Below, in pieces: positions 1-9,402 of a stretch of 64,000 nt of DNA; the stretch's first letter is position 1, and every line of letters starts with the position of its first letter. The translations under genes were made by a program, and so were the position numbers. Source of the DNA: Amaricoccus macauensis (GTDB lineage Bacteria > Pseudomonadota > Alphaproteobacteria > Rhodobacterales > Rhodobacteraceae); contig NZ_JACHFM010000005.1 in NCBI RefSeq assembly GCF_014201905.1, positions 248,001 to 312,000 on the forward strand, in the 5' to 3' direction. The notes under the pieces were generated by a model. It saw nothing but the letters and a program-made list of their open reading frames with translations, did not search any database and was not told the origin of the DNA.

Positions 1-105
1 GGCCACATCGGCGTCCACGTCGGCGTCGGCCTCGCGCTTCTGGGCCAGAAGAGCGGTGAAGCGGGCGCTGAAATCGGGATCGCTTGTGGCAAGGTACTGG
101 GGCAT
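1..105 (-). CDS. hisD: Histidinol dehydrogenase, N-terminal part (cut by window edge)
   Basis: Only the first 35 codons are present; the gene runs off the left edge. The reading frame starts MPQYLATSDPDF and continues ARFTALLAQKRE, the typical beginning of Rhodobacterales HisD, the zinc enzyme that oxidises L-histidinol to L-histidine in the last two steps of histidine synthesis. A purine-rich stretch (GAGGAGACACC) precedes the ATG. It is the last visible gene of the minus-strand run murA, DUF2948, hydrolase, hisD. The identification rests on a short segment plus gene order, so the catalytic region cannot be checked. Confidence 0.8.
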   Translation of the reverse strand, partial: MPQYLATSDPDFSARFTALLAQKREADADVDADVA

Positions 106-152
106 CGCGGTGTCTCCTCGGCGGCGAGCCATAGCGGCTCGGCGCTTCCCGC

Positions 153-932
153 TCAACTGTCCGTGAGGAAGCGGCGGAGCATCCCGGCCACGACCTCCGG
201 CGCATCTTCATGCAAGTCGTGCCCCGCCCAGGCGAGGTTCAGCAGCCGCGCCCCGGGGATGCGGTCGGCGAGTGCCACGGTTTCGGCGCGCGTCGCGAAG
301 GGATCACCGTCACCGCGCATCAGAAGGACGGGGCATCTGATCTCGCGCACGGACTCGCCCGGATAACCATCGGTGCCGGGGTCGAGCCAGAGACGGCGGA
401 TCTCCGCGATCAGCCGGGGAAAATCGGGCTCGGGGTTCGCCGCGTGATAGATCGCCCAGCTGTCGGGGAACTTGTCCTGACAGACTTCCGGGGTGATCCC
501 GTCGAGAAGCCCCTCCACCGGGTCGTCCGGCAGGAGGCGCCAGGTCGCGCCGATGGTCGCGAGCCGCCGCAGGCCGGGCCAGCCCGCCGCCGCCAGCCGC
601 AGGCCGGTGATGGCGCCATCGCTGTAGCCGAGGATCGTCACGCCCACGAGGCCGAGCGCGTCGCAGACCGCCATAACGTCGCTCGCAAGGCGCGCATAGC
701 TGAGCGGTGCGCCCCCGAGCGTCGAGCCGCCGTGGCCCCGGCTGTCGAGGCCGATCAGGCGAGCGTGCGGCGCGAGGAACGGCGTCAGTGCGTCGAAGTC
801 GTTGATGGTGCCGAGCCCGCCCGGCAGGAGCAGGACCGGCGGGCCGTCGGGTCGGCCGATCTCCTCCACCCAGAGGCGGGCGCCCCCCACCTCGACGTGG
901 CGTCCCTCGGAATGGGTGAAGCGGTCCTTCAT
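153..932 (-). CDS. Alpha/beta hydrolase
   Basis: A 259-residue alpha/beta-hydrolase-fold protein. Visible landmarks are the oxyanion-side LLLPGG near residue 35, DSRGHGGS, the nucleophile elbow GYSDGA (Ser), an acidic MRGDGDPF segment and the C-terminal AGHDLHED carrying the putative catalytic His. I chose the ATG at 932 (MKDRFTHSEGRH) because the longer open frame overlaps the DUF2948 gene with non-hydrolase sequence. It sits between the DUF2948 gene (18 bp upstream) and hisD, so it is probably co-transcribed with murA. The substrate cannot be read from the sequence; esterase or lactonase activity is possible. Confidence 0.85.
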   Translation of the reverse strand: MKDRFTHSEGRHVEVGGARLWVEEIGRPDGPPVLLLPGGLGTINDFDALTPFLAPHARLIGLDSRGHGGSTLGGAPLSYARLASDVMAVCDALGLVGVTILGYSDGAITGLRLAAAGWPGLRRLATIGATWRLLPDDPVEGLLDGITPEVCQDKFPDSWAIYHAANPEPDFPRLIAEIRRLWLDPGTDGYPGESVREIRCPVLLMRGDGDPFATRAETVALADRIPGARLLNLAWAGHDLHEDAPEVVAGMLRRFLTDS

Positions 933-949
933 GCCCGGAGTGTCCGCCC

Positions 950-1470
950 TCAGCCTTCCGGGTGGCTCGGCGCCCGCCCGGAGGGCGCCTCGTAGGGCCG
1001 CGTCACGTCGGTCAGCGTCACATCGAGGCACTCGACATCGAGGGCGATCTCGCCATGGCCGGCAAAGATCAACCGCACCCGGCCGCTCGCATCCTCTCCC
1101 GGCTCGAAGACGATGGAGAGCAGGTCGAGGACGGTCGCCTTGTCAGCCGGATCCACGCCGTCGCTTCGCGCCGTGAGCACGTCGTCAAAGACCAGCAGCG
1201 TGCGCACCCGCTCGAACGGCCGCCCCTGCCGTCGCGCGTGATCGGCATCCTCCCAGCGGAAACGGTTCAGCAGCAGCGTGAAGCGGCGGCGGCGCCGCGC
1301 CCAGGCGATTTCGCCGGTCTCGGCCACCGCATCCTGCAGAAGCGCCGAGACGATGGCGAGATCATCGGGCGATTCGGCCTTCAGCCGGAGCGGCCGCTCG
1401 ACACCATCCTCGAACCGGGCGTCCTCCGGCTGGGCGGCCCCGGCACCTTCGGGCAGCTTGCGCTCGCCGC

Positions 1471-1474
<4 letters not shown>
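950..1474 (-). CDS. DUF2948 family protein
   Basis: A 174-residue protein matching the DUF2948 family of alphaproteobacteria by its core: [20 protein letters not shown] near residue 30, then the Arg-rich [19 protein letters not shown] and a C-terminal [19 protein letters not shown]. The function of this family is unknown. Its ATG overlaps the murA stop by 4 bp (ATGA), implying translational coupling, and the murA-DUF2948-hisD order is the normal Rhodobacterales arrangement. No signal peptide or membrane segment is visible, so it is probably cytoplasmic. Confidence 0.9.
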
Positions 1475-2745
<1,271 letters not shown>

Positions 2746-2758
2746 GCTCTGCCTCTCG

Positions 2759-2950
2759 TCATTCTTCCTGGGTCTCGTCCGCGACGTCGATTGCCGCTCG
2801 CGCCCGCCCCTGTGCCTTGCGCCGCGCCAGATTGGCCCGGAGCGCCGCCGCCAGCCGCTCGTCCCGGCTCGAGCCTGCCTTCGCCCGCCGGGGCTCGCTC
2901 GGGTCGGAGGGCACGGAAGGGATGTCGCCGGGGGCGCGGTTCTCACTCAT
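2759..2950 (-). CDS. Small charged hypothetical protein upstream of murA
   Basis: A 63-residue protein, acidic and Pro-rich at the N-terminus and with a basic centre ([20 protein letters not shown]). Short proteins with the same ALRANLxRRKAQ core are commonly found immediately before murA in Rhodobacterales; their function is unknown. It ends 13 bp before the murA ATG on the same strand and would be the first gene of the operon. There is no cysteine motif, signal peptide or membrane segment. Its small size means this is supported mainly by the familiar context. Confidence 0.7.
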   Translation of the reverse strand: MSENRAPGDIPSVPSDPSEPRRAKAGSSRDERLAAALRANLARRKAQGRARAAIDVADETQEE

Positions 2951-3042
2951 CGGAGTTTTCTCTACCCGATGGCGGCGGTACGGTCCAGAATGCCCGTTGA
3001 AGCCGCCTCACGGCTCGGCTATGAGGCCCGGCATCGGGATTC

Positions 3043-3117
<75 letters not shown>

Positions 3118-3271
3118 TCCCCGGAACCCCCGGACATCTTTACTTGCAGGAACGGCCCGCCCGCCGGGGGTCGGTGACCGCTGTTCCGAGTGCAGGCGGC
3201 CGCCGGGCGAGGGTCGGGCGAGCACCGACCATCGGATTTGCACCGGGCCATCAACACAGCAACAGAAGTGT

Positions 3272-3301
3272 AGCATCCACCTTGAGAACAAGGTGGATGC
3301 T
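3272..3301. promoter_or_regulatory. Perfect 12-bp hairpin between tRNA-Thr and the RTX gene
   Basis: AGCATCCACCTT at 3272-3283 and AAGGTGGATGCT at 3290-3301 are exact reverse complements with a 6-nt loop. No T-run follows, so a simple Rho-independent terminator for the tRNA transcript is not clear; it could be a processing/termination hairpin or an operator upstream of the RTX gene. Confidence 0.6.
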
Positions 3302-3325
3302 CGGAATACTGTTTCTTGGCTTATC

Positions 3326-3367
3326 TGCAAAACATAGTCTTGCCAACGCGTTGTTCATTTGCAAAAC
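3326..3367 (+). promoter_or_regulatory. Repeated TGCAAAAC boxes upstream of the RTX gene
   Basis: The octamer TGCAAAAC occurs at 3326-3333 and 3360-3367, 34 bp apart and both on the plus strand, inside an unusually AT-rich stretch ending 31 bp before the RTX start codon. This is where promoter elements or activator sites would lie. No factor can be named. Confidence 0.35.
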
Positions 3368-3398
3368 GTGATTTATCTCACCTGATTGGAATAATAGT

Positions 3399-4826
3399 AT
3401 GGCGATCATTTTTGGAACGAATGGCAACGAACTCAATGGCTGGACGGCGCTCACGGGCACGCGCAAGGCCGATGTGATCTACGGCCTTGGCGGCGATGAC
3501 TACCTTTCAGGTGGTGGCGGCAACGACACGCTCTACGGCGGTGAGGGCAATGACACCCTGGTGGGAGGTGATGGCCGCGATCTGCTCGATGGCGGCGAGG
3601 GCCTCGACCTCGTCTCCTATTCCCCGAACTCCGGCCCCGTGCGGGTGGACCTGCAGAGCGGCTTCGCCAGCTTCCCCGGCACGAACTGGCCGCGGGAAAC
3701 CCTGATCAGCATCGAGGGAGCGATCGGTGGGCAGGGCCGGGACACGTTTATCGGCAATGGCGCCGGAAACCTTTTCTATGGCGAACAGGGCAACGACACG
3801 CTGATCGGCAACGTGGGTGCCGACACGCTTGATGGCGGCAGGGGCAACGACAGCCTCGACGGCGGCAATGGGCTTGATCTGCTGATCGGCGGGCTTGGCA
3901 ACGACACGATGCGGGGCGGCCTTCACAATGACACCTTCCTGATCGACGGCCACAGCAACTGGGACGGCAGGGAGATGTCGTTCACCGATACCGGCGCCGA
4001 TCTGATCGACGGCGGCGCGGGCACGGATACGCTCTACATCCCCGTGGAGGTCGTCTGGCCTGACGTGGACGTCAGTGAATATTACCCGGCCTTCGCCACG
4101 GTGACGGCCAATCTCGGCACGGGTACGCTCAGGATCACCGACGGCAGCCTGTCGCGCCTCGTCTCCATCGAGAACATCGAAACGGGCGCCGGCGACGACA
4201 CGATCACCGGCAGCGCCGCGGACAACCTGATCATCGCAGGCGATGGTGCGAACACGGTCGACGGCGGCGCGGGCAACGACACGATCATCGGTGGGGAATG
4301 GGGCTTTGCCGGCTACACCGAGGTGCTGCGGGGCGGCGCGGGTGATGACCTGATCTACGGCAATGGCTCGCAGATTGAAGTGGAAACCGTCTACTACACC
4401 GAACTTGGCACTGACAGGCTGATCGGCGGTGCGGGCAACGACACGCTGCACGCCGGAAACGGGCAGGTCGAGATGACTGGCGGCACGGGTGCCGACACCT
4501 TCATCTTTACCGACGAGATGACTTTCATTCAGGCGTTCGCGCCTGAATACTGGTCCTTTGCCAGCAAGACCATCACCGATTTCAATCGGCAGGCTGGGGA
4601 CATGATCCACTTCGAGACCGAGGAGGACTTCACGTTCGTGGGGCAGACGCGAGCGAACCAGATGGATGTGGGTGAGATCGGCTGGCATCGCGACGGTCGC
4701 GATGTGGTGATCCAGGCCCACGTCAATGAACCCGAGATGTCGCTCTATCATGAGGACGAGTTCCTCGAGATCCGCCTCGCCAACTACTCCGGCACCCTGA
4801 ACGCGAACGCCTTCGACCTGGGCTGA
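3399..4826 (+). CDS. RTX calcium-binding repeat protein, probable type I secretion substrate
   Basis: A 475-residue acidic protein made almost entirely of hemolysin-type nonapeptide repeats (GGxGxDxLx). Dense blocks occur near residues 30-70 (for example [11 protein letters not shown]), 125-180, 265-300 and 345-365, and a serralysin-like C-terminal segment contains [17 protein letters not shown]. Such repeats bind Ca2+ in a beta-roll and fold after export through a type I system; there is accordingly no N-terminal signal peptide. No enzymatic domain is visible, so it may be a structural or adhesive exoprotein. No T1SS ABC/MFP genes are nearby, so an exporter would have to be encoded elsewhere. 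Confidence 0.93.
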   Translation: MAIIFGTNGNELNGWTALTGTRKADVIYGLGGDDYLSGGGGNDTLYGGEGNDTLVGGDGRDLLDGGEGLDLVSYSPNSGPVRVDLQSGFASFPGTNWPRETLISIEGAIGGQGRDTFIGNGAGNLFYGEQGNDTLIGNVGADTLDGGRGNDSLDGGNGLDLLIGGLGNDTMRGGLHNDTFLIDGHSNWDGREMSFTDTGADLIDGGAGTDTLYIPVEVVWPDVDVSEYYPAFATVTANLGTGTLRITDGSLSRLVSIENIETGAGDDTITGSAADNLIIAGDGANTVDGGAGNDTIIGGEWGFAGYTEVLRGGAGDDLIYGNGSQIEVETVYYTELGTDRLIGGAGNDTLHAGNGQVEMTGGTGADTFIFTDEMTFIQAFAPEYWSFASKTITDFNRQAGDMIHFETEEDFTFVGQTRANQMDVGEIGWHRDGRDVVIQAHVNEPEMSLYHEDEFLEIRLANYSGTLNANAFDLG

Positions 4827-4851
4827 GGCTCCCGATCGCGACACGGGGGGC

Positions 4852-4873
4852 GGGCCGGACAACCGTCCGGCCC
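4852..4873. terminator. Bidirectional terminator-like hairpin
   Basis: GGGCCGGAC (4852-4860), loop AACC, and GTCCGGCCC (4865-4873) form a perfect 9-bp stem between two convergent genes: the RTX gene ends at 4826 and the fmdB-like gene ends at 4890. There is no T-run on the plus strand, so termination is inferred from position and stem strength. Confidence 0.6.
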
Positions 4874-4889
4874 CACTCCCCCCCCGATG

Positions 4890-5183
4890 TCAGTGGCCGA
4901 TCTTCCAGCGCGACGCGACCGACGGCGCGCTGGGGCGGCACATCGAGCAGCCACAGCCCGCGAGGTGTGAGCGTTTGACCACCTTCGGCTCGTCGATGCT
5001 GCGCTCGGATCGAGCCATGGCGGATCGCAGCGCGACATGCATCGTGCTGATCCCCGGCGCCGAGAGCATCCGGGAGCAGCCGGTGCCGCAGTCGGGGCAC
5101 TCGGCGGCGGCGTCGCTTGCCCGGATCACCGCCCAGGCGCGAAACGGGCCGCAGTCACCGCAGACGAAATCGTAGAGAGGCAT
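4890..5183 (-). CDS. fmdB: FmdB-family zinc-ribbon protein
   Basis: A 97-residue protein starting MPLYDFVCGDCG, with a second pair CPDCG near residue 36: the two CxxC knuckles of the FmdB/Zn_ribbon_8 family. FmdB was named as a putative regulator in the Methylophilus formamidase/acetamidase gene cluster; its biochemical role is uncertain. The C-terminal half (CGCSMC) adds more cysteines. It lies 31 bp downstream of amiS and forms the end of the minus-strand run fmdA-amiS-fmdB, exactly the expected partner set. Confidence 0.88.
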   Translation of the reverse strand: MPLYDFVCGDCGPFRAWAVIRASDAAAECPDCGTGCSRMLSAPGISTMHVALRSAMARSERSIDEPKVVKRSHLAGCGCSMCRPSAPSVASRWKIGH

Positions 5184-5214
5184 AGGGTCCTCCTCAGGGA
5201 ATAAGCGGGGCGGC

Positions 5215-5727
5215 TCAGAGCCGCCCGTCGAGCAGCAGGAAGCCGGGGATCCAGCCAGTGGCGATGCCGGCGAAGATCGTGAAACTCGCGGTCGGGGAGA
5301 GGATGTTCTTCTTCAGCGCCAGCAGCAGGAAGTACATGAACCAGAGCACGCCCCAGATCACCCAGTTGATCGCCATCCAGACATCGAGCGAGGTCTGCAT
5401 CGTCGCGAACCCACCGAGGGCAACCGGCACGGTCGTGATCGCGACGAAGAGGCTGAACCAGCCGAGACCGCGTCCATCGACGGCGACGACGCGGTTGTAG
5501 GCCACCCAGAAGTAGGTCGTCGTGAAGAGCAGCGTGAGCGCCGCGCCGCGCACCGAGGCGAGGTTCGCGCCCGGCCCGAAGGCCGTGTAGATCACCACCG
5601 CCAGCGTCGCGAACCCCGAGACGACATTGATGACGACAATCTCGCGGTCCTCGATCTTGCCGTGCAGCCACAGGCCGTTCAGGAACAGCACCGCGCCGAC
5701 GTAGAGCAGAGCGAATCCGAGAAGCAT
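5215..5727 (-). CDS. AmiS/UreI family urea/amide channel
   Basis: A 170-residue integral membrane protein with about six hydrophobic segments, matching the AmiS/UreI family in length. It begins MLLGFALLYVGAVLFLNGLWL; the central TTTYFWVAYNR segment and the late INWVIWGVLWFMYFLL helix fit the family. Members are inner-membrane channels for small neutral amides or urea. Placed between formamidase and FmdB genes, it most plausibly admits formamide or another short-chain amide. It is separated from fmdA by 55 bp that include a hairpin. Confidence 0.9.
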   Translation of the reverse strand: MLLGFALLYVGAVLFLNGLWLHGKIEDREIVVINVVSGFATLAVVIYTAFGPGANLASVRGAALTLLFTTTYFWVAYNRVVAVDGRGLGWFSLFVAITTVPVALGGFATMQTSLDVWMAINWVIWGVLWFMYFLLLALKKNILSPTASFTIFAGIATGWIPGFLLLDGRL

Positions 5728-5748
5728 TGGTGTTCTCCGGAGATTGGC

Positions 5749-5771
5749 GGGCCTGCCCTGACGGACAGGCC
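5749..5771. terminator. Intercistronic hairpin after fmdA
   Basis: GGGCCTG (5749-5755) pairs with CAGGCCC (5765-5771), with two more possible CC/GG pairs inside the loop. On the minus strand it lies between the fmdA stop and the amiS start, so it could partially terminate transcription or protect the fmdA message. Confidence 0.45.
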
Positions 5772-5782
5772 CCGGGGGGTCC

Positions 5783-7009
5783 TCAGCTCGTGGTGGCGAC
5801 GGCGACGTCGGGCACCATCTTGCGGGGCCCGTCGGCGTTCGGACGGATATCGAAATCGAAGATCGCCGTCGGGATCGCGAGGGTGGCGCAGACGTTCGGG
5901 ATGTCGACGATGCCGGCGATCCGCCCCTCGACGGGCGCCGTGCCGAGGATCATGTAGGCCTGTTCGCCGGAATATCCGAACTTCTTCAGGTACTCGATGG
6001 CGTTCAGGCAGGCGCGGCGATAGGCGACGTGGGCGTCGAGGTAATACTGCTCGCCGGTGTGCTCGTCGACCGAGATGCCCTCGAAGATCAGGTAGTCGTC
6101 GAAATGCGGGTCCACCGGGCTCGGCTTGAAGATCGGATTGGTGATCGCGTACTTCGCCATGCCGCCCTTGATGATGTCGACCTTGATGTCGATCCAGCCG
6201 GCCATCTCGATCGCGCCGCAGAAGGTGATCTCTCCGTCCCCCTGCGACCAGTGGATGTCGCCCATCGAAAGGCCGCCGCCCTTCACGTAGACCGGGAAGT
6301 AGACCTTGGAGCCGCGCGACAGGTTCTTGATGTCGCAGTTGCCGCCATGCTCGCGCGGCGGCACCGTGCGCCAACCCTCGCCGGCCGCGGCCTCGGCGGC
6401 GGCGCCCTTCATCTGGCCCATCAGCGCGGTCGGGGCGTAGGGCGGCGCGGCGAGCGGCGGCACCCGGTTCGGGTCGGTCGCGATCAGCGCCGCCTCGCGC
6501 CGGTTCGCCTCGGCGAGGAGCTTGTGGTCGGGCAGGCAGCCGATGAGCCCGGGATGGACGAGGCCCGGATAGCGCACGCCGGGAATGTGCCGCGACGTGG
6601 TATAGATCCCTTCGAAGTCCCAGCACGACTTGACCGCGTTCGGATAGTGCTCGGTCAGGAAGCCGCCGCCGTTCTCCTTGGCAAACAGACCGTTGAAGCC
6701 CCATTCCGAGCCCTGGAGCGCGCCGATGTCGAGGATGTCGACCACGAGCAGATCACCGGGCTCCGCGCCCTCGACGCCGAACGGACCCGACAGATAGTGC
6801 ACGCGGGTCAGATCCACGTCGCGGATGTCGTTGGCGCTGTCGTTGTTGCCGATCTGGCCACCGGTCCAGTCGTAGCACTCGACCCGGAACACGTCGCCGG
6901 GCTTGAATGTCTCGACCATGGGGATGTCGGGATGCCACCGGTTGTGGGTCTTGATGTCCTGCTCTTCCGGCGCCTTGTTCAGGTCGATCTTGAACGCGGT
7001 CTTCGGCAT
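5783..7009 (-). CDS. fmdA: Formamidase (acetamidase/formamidase family)
   Basis: A 408-residue FmdA_AmdA-family amidohydrolase, which cleaves formamide to formate and ammonia in the cytoplasm. Diagnostic segments include HNRWHPDIPMVETFKPGD near residue 22, GDLLVVDILDIGALQ, the PREHGGNCDIKNLSRGSKVYFP block near residue 220, and IHWSQGDGEITFCGAIEM. Its length is normal. It is the first gene of a minus-strand run with an amide channel and FmdB, and is transcribed divergently from an OmpR-type response regulator whose promoter region it shares, so amide-responsive control is likely. Confidence 0.95.
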   Translation of the reverse strand: MPKTAFKIDLNKAPEEQDIKTHNRWHPDIPMVETFKPGDVFRVECYDWTGGQIGNNDSANDIRDVDLTRVHYLSGPFGVEGAEPGDLLVVDILDIGALQGSEWGFNGLFAKENGGGFLTEHYPNAVKSCWDFEGIYTTSRHIPGVRYPGLVHPGLIGCLPDHKLLAEANRREAALIATDPNRVPPLAAPPYAPTALMGQMKGAAAEAAAGEGWRTVPPREHGGNCDIKNLSRGSKVYFPVYVKGGGLSMGDIHWSQGDGEITFCGAIEMAGWIDIKVDIIKGGMAKYAITNPIFKPSPVDPHFDDYLIFEGISVDEHTGEQYYLDAHVAYRRACLNAIEYLKKFGYSGEQAYMILGTAPVEGRIAGIVDIPNVCATLAIPTAIFDFDIRPNADGPRKMVPDVAVATTS

Positions 7010-7093
7010 TTCAGTCTCCTCCCTGTCGTCGGCGTCCGCCGCTGTTGGCGGATCGCGGAAGGAAGCGTATGGAGCGTGTGTAACCTTGTTCCC

Positions 7094-7111
7094 GTCACCG
7101 GAGGGTCACCG
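7094..7111 (+). promoter_or_regulatory. Candidate OmpR-type binding box between fmdA and the regulator gene
   Basis: GTCACCG occurs twice in direct orientation (7094-7100 and 7105-7111) with an 11-bp period, the spacing typical of winged-helix OmpR/PhoB tandem binding. TGTAAC is also repeated at 7079-7084 and 7122-7127. All lie in the 183-bp divergent region between fmdA (start 7009) and the response regulator (start 7193). Binding by that regulator is an inference. Confidence 0.45.
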
Positions 7112-7192
7112 CGTAATCTTTTGTAACGCGGGTGCGGCGCAACCGGCCCACTTGCGGCATAGTCGGATTGCACAATTTGGGAGGACGAGCCG

Positions 7193-7909
7193 ATGCAGGG
7201 CAGAATCCTGGTGGTGGATGACGATCGCCGGCTCTGCGGGTTCCTCGCGCGCTTTCTCGCCGGCGAAGGCTTCGCTCCGACCCAGGCGCACGATGGTGCA
7301 GCAATGCGCCGCGCTCTGGCTGATCTGCCCTACGATCTGGTGCTTCTCGACCTCGGCTTTCCGCGCGGCGACGACGGGCTGGCACTCGCGCGCGCCCTGC
7401 GATCGCAATATGACGCGGCGCTGATCGTGGTGACCGGCAAGACCAGCACGATCGACAAGGTGGTCTGCCTCGAACTCGGGGCGGACGACTATGTCACGAA
7501 GCCGTTCCAGCCGCGCGAACTGCTCGCCCGCATCCGAGCGGTGCTGCGTCGCGTGACCCGTTCCGCGGTCGTGCCGGAGACCGAGGCCGACACGATCCGT
7601 GTCGACGGGTGGCGGGTCGATCTCGCGCACCGCGAGGTCTACGCGCCCTGCGGAGTCGCCGCCGGCCTCACCAGCAAGGAGTTCGACATCGTCGCAGCGC
7701 TCGCGCGCCGACCCGGGCGGGTGCTGTCCCGGGACCAGCTGCTCGATCTCGTGGCGAACCGGGCGTGGACGCCGAGTGACCGGAGCGTCGATGTCCTCGT
7801 GGGCAAGGTGCGGCGCAAGATCGGCGACGAGGGGCCGAACCACCGCATCATCCGCACGGTCCGCGGCATCGGCTACGTCTTTGCGCCGGAATCCGTTGCG
7901 CGCGGCTGA
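7193..7909 (+). CDS. OmpR/PhoB-family response regulator
   Basis: A 238-residue two-domain regulator. The receiver domain (about 1-120) has the acidic pocket VVDDD, the phosphoacceptor Asp53 in VLLDLGF, the VVTGKTS switch segment and the conserved Lys in VTKPF. A winged-helix output domain follows (about 135-232) with LTSKEFDIVAAL, RDQLLDLV, RSVDVLVGKVRRKI and TVRGIGYVF. A good ribosome site (GGGAGGA) precedes the ATG. It is divergent from fmdA and convergent with a hybrid kinase gene whose end overlaps its own by 37 bp. Its likely role is control of the amide genes in response to the adjacent kinases. Confidence 0.93.
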   Translation: MQGRILVVDDDRRLCGFLARFLAGEGFAPTQAHDGAAMRRALADLPYDLVLLDLGFPRGDDGLALARALRSQYDAALIVVTGKTSTIDKVVCLELGADDYVTKPFQPRELLARIRAVLRRVTRSAVVPETEADTIRVDGWRVDLAHREVYAPCGVAAGLTSKEFDIVAALARRPGRVLSRDQLLDLVANRAWTPSDRSVDVLVGKVRRKIGDEGPNHRIIRTVRGIGYVFAPESVARG

Positions 7910-9402
7910 AGCGCGGCGCGCAACGCGCGCGACAGGGTGGCGAGATCGACGGGCTTCAGGAGGCACGCGACCCCGGCGACCGGACTGCCCGGCGCCCGTG
8001 CCGTGTCGGCGGTGAGAAGCAGCGCTGCGAGGTCCGGCAGCCGGGCGGTCGCCTCCCGCAGCAGCTCGACCCCGCTCCGTCCCCCGCCGAGGCCCACATC
8101 GGTCACCATCAGGTCGATGGCGGAGGCGCCGATGATCCCGAGCGCCTCGTCGCTGCTCGCCGCCACGGCGACCCGGTAGCCGAGATGCGCGATCTGACGG
8201 CGCAGGGTGCGCCGGACGTCGGGATCGTCCTCGACGACAAGCACCCTCTCTGATCGGCCTCCCGACACGGGAGCCGCGACCCGAGCGGCCGTCGCGGCAC
8301 CGCCCTCCGCCGGGGCCACCGGCAGCCGGATCGTCGCTGTCAGGCCAAGCCCCGGCGGGCTCGCGAGCAGGAGCGCGCCGCCTGATCGCTCGGCGAAGCC
8401 CGCGACCATCGTGAGCCCAAGACCGAGACCCCGGCCGGAGGACTTGGTGGTGATGAACGGCTCCACCGCCCGCGTGAGCAAGTCCCGGGGCATCCCCGGC
8501 CCGGTGTCGGACAGCGCGAGATCGACGAACGCTTCGTCAGATCGCACCGTCACCGTCAGGGTGCCGTCTCCGGCCATGGCGTCGCGGGCATTGATCGCAA
8601 GGTTGATCAGGCTCGCCTCGAGCTGACTGCGGTCGACCAGCACGGCAGGCACCTCGGGCGGGATGTCGAGCACCACCCGGACGTTGGCCCCGAGCGCCCG
8701 TTCGAGCAGCCGCCAGGTCGCGGGAAGCGTCCCACCGAGATCCGTCGGCTCCGTGTGCAGCGGAGCGGCCCGGGCGTGCGACAGCAGCCGGCTCGTCAGC
8801 TCCATGCCGCCCCGGACCGCCCCGAGTGCGTCGTCCACCAGCTCGCGCAAGACCGGCTGGCCCTCCAGCCGCTCGTCGAGGAGTTCGAGGTTGCCGAGGA
8901 TCACCGCCAGCGTGTTGTTGAACTCATGCGCCACGCCCGCGCCGATCTGGTCCAGTGCATCGAGCCGCTGGGCCTGCCGCAGCCGGTTCTCGGCCGCATC
9001 GCGCTCCGCGACCAGCCGCAGGCGCTCGAAGCACCGGGCAAGCGTCCGGTCGAGGTCGTAGGAGAAGAACGGCTTGATCAGGAAATCGTAGGCGCCTGCC
9101 TTCAGCGCCTCGACGGCGGTCTCCATCGAGGCATACGCCGTGACCATGACGACGATCATGTCGGGCGCCATCCCATGGAGCTTCCCGACCAGCGCGACGC
9201 CGTCCTCCCGCCCGAGCCGGACATCCACGAGCGCAACGTCCGCGGTCCAGTTCGCGAGGATCTCGCAGGTCGAGACCCCGTCGTGGGCGACGCGCGCCTC
9301 GTGCCCGTCGAGCGCGAGGAGGCGGACGAGGCTTTCCGCGAAGTCCACGTCGTCATCGACGACCAGCAGCCGCCACGGCCGGCCCGGAAACTCAGCGGGC
9401 AT
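7873..9402 (-). CDS. Hybrid histidine kinase, REC-HisKA-HATPase-REC
   Basis: A 509-residue soluble hybrid kinase. An N-terminal receiver (about 8-125) has phosphoacceptor Asp60 in LVDVRLG and KPF. The kinase core carries the H-box His159 in AHEFNNTLAVI, an N-box INARDAM and G-boxes DTGPGMP and GRGLGLGL. A second receiver (about 385-505) has VVEDD, VTDVGLGG and KPV. No sensor or membrane segment is present, so input probably arrives through the N-terminal receiver. The ATG at 9402 overlaps the end of the permease-kinase gene by 11 bp, suggesting coupled translation and a phosphorelay between the two proteins. Confidence 0.9.
   Translation of the reverse strand: MPAEFPGRPWRLLVVDDDVDFAESLVRLLALDGHEARVAHDGVSTCEILANWTADVALVDVRLGREDGVALVGKLHGMAPDMIVVMVTAYASMETAVEALKAGAYDFLIKPFFSYDLDRTLARCFERLRLVAERDAAENRLRQAQRLDALDQIGAGVAHEFNNTLAVILGNLELLDERLEGQPVLRELVDDALGAVRGGMELTSRLLSHARAAPLHTEPTDLGGTLPATWRLLERALGANVRVVLDIPPEVPAVLVDRSQLEASLINLAINARDAMAGDGTLTVTVRSDEAFVDLALSDTGPGMPRDLLTRAVEPFITTKSSGRGLGLGLTMVAGFAERSGGALLLASPPGLGLTATIRLPVAPAEGGAATAARVAAPVSGGRSERVLVVEDDPDVRRTLRRQIAHLGYRVAVAASSDEALGIIGASAIDLMVTDVGLGGGRSGVELLREATARLPDLAALLLTADTARAPGSPVAGVACLLKPVDLATLSRALRAALQPRATDSGAKT

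Noticed and set aside
7010-7192. Possible sigma-54 promoter (GG...GC) before the response regulator
   Set aside because: The best match has 12 bp between GG and GC instead of 10, so it does not fit the -24/-12 consensus.
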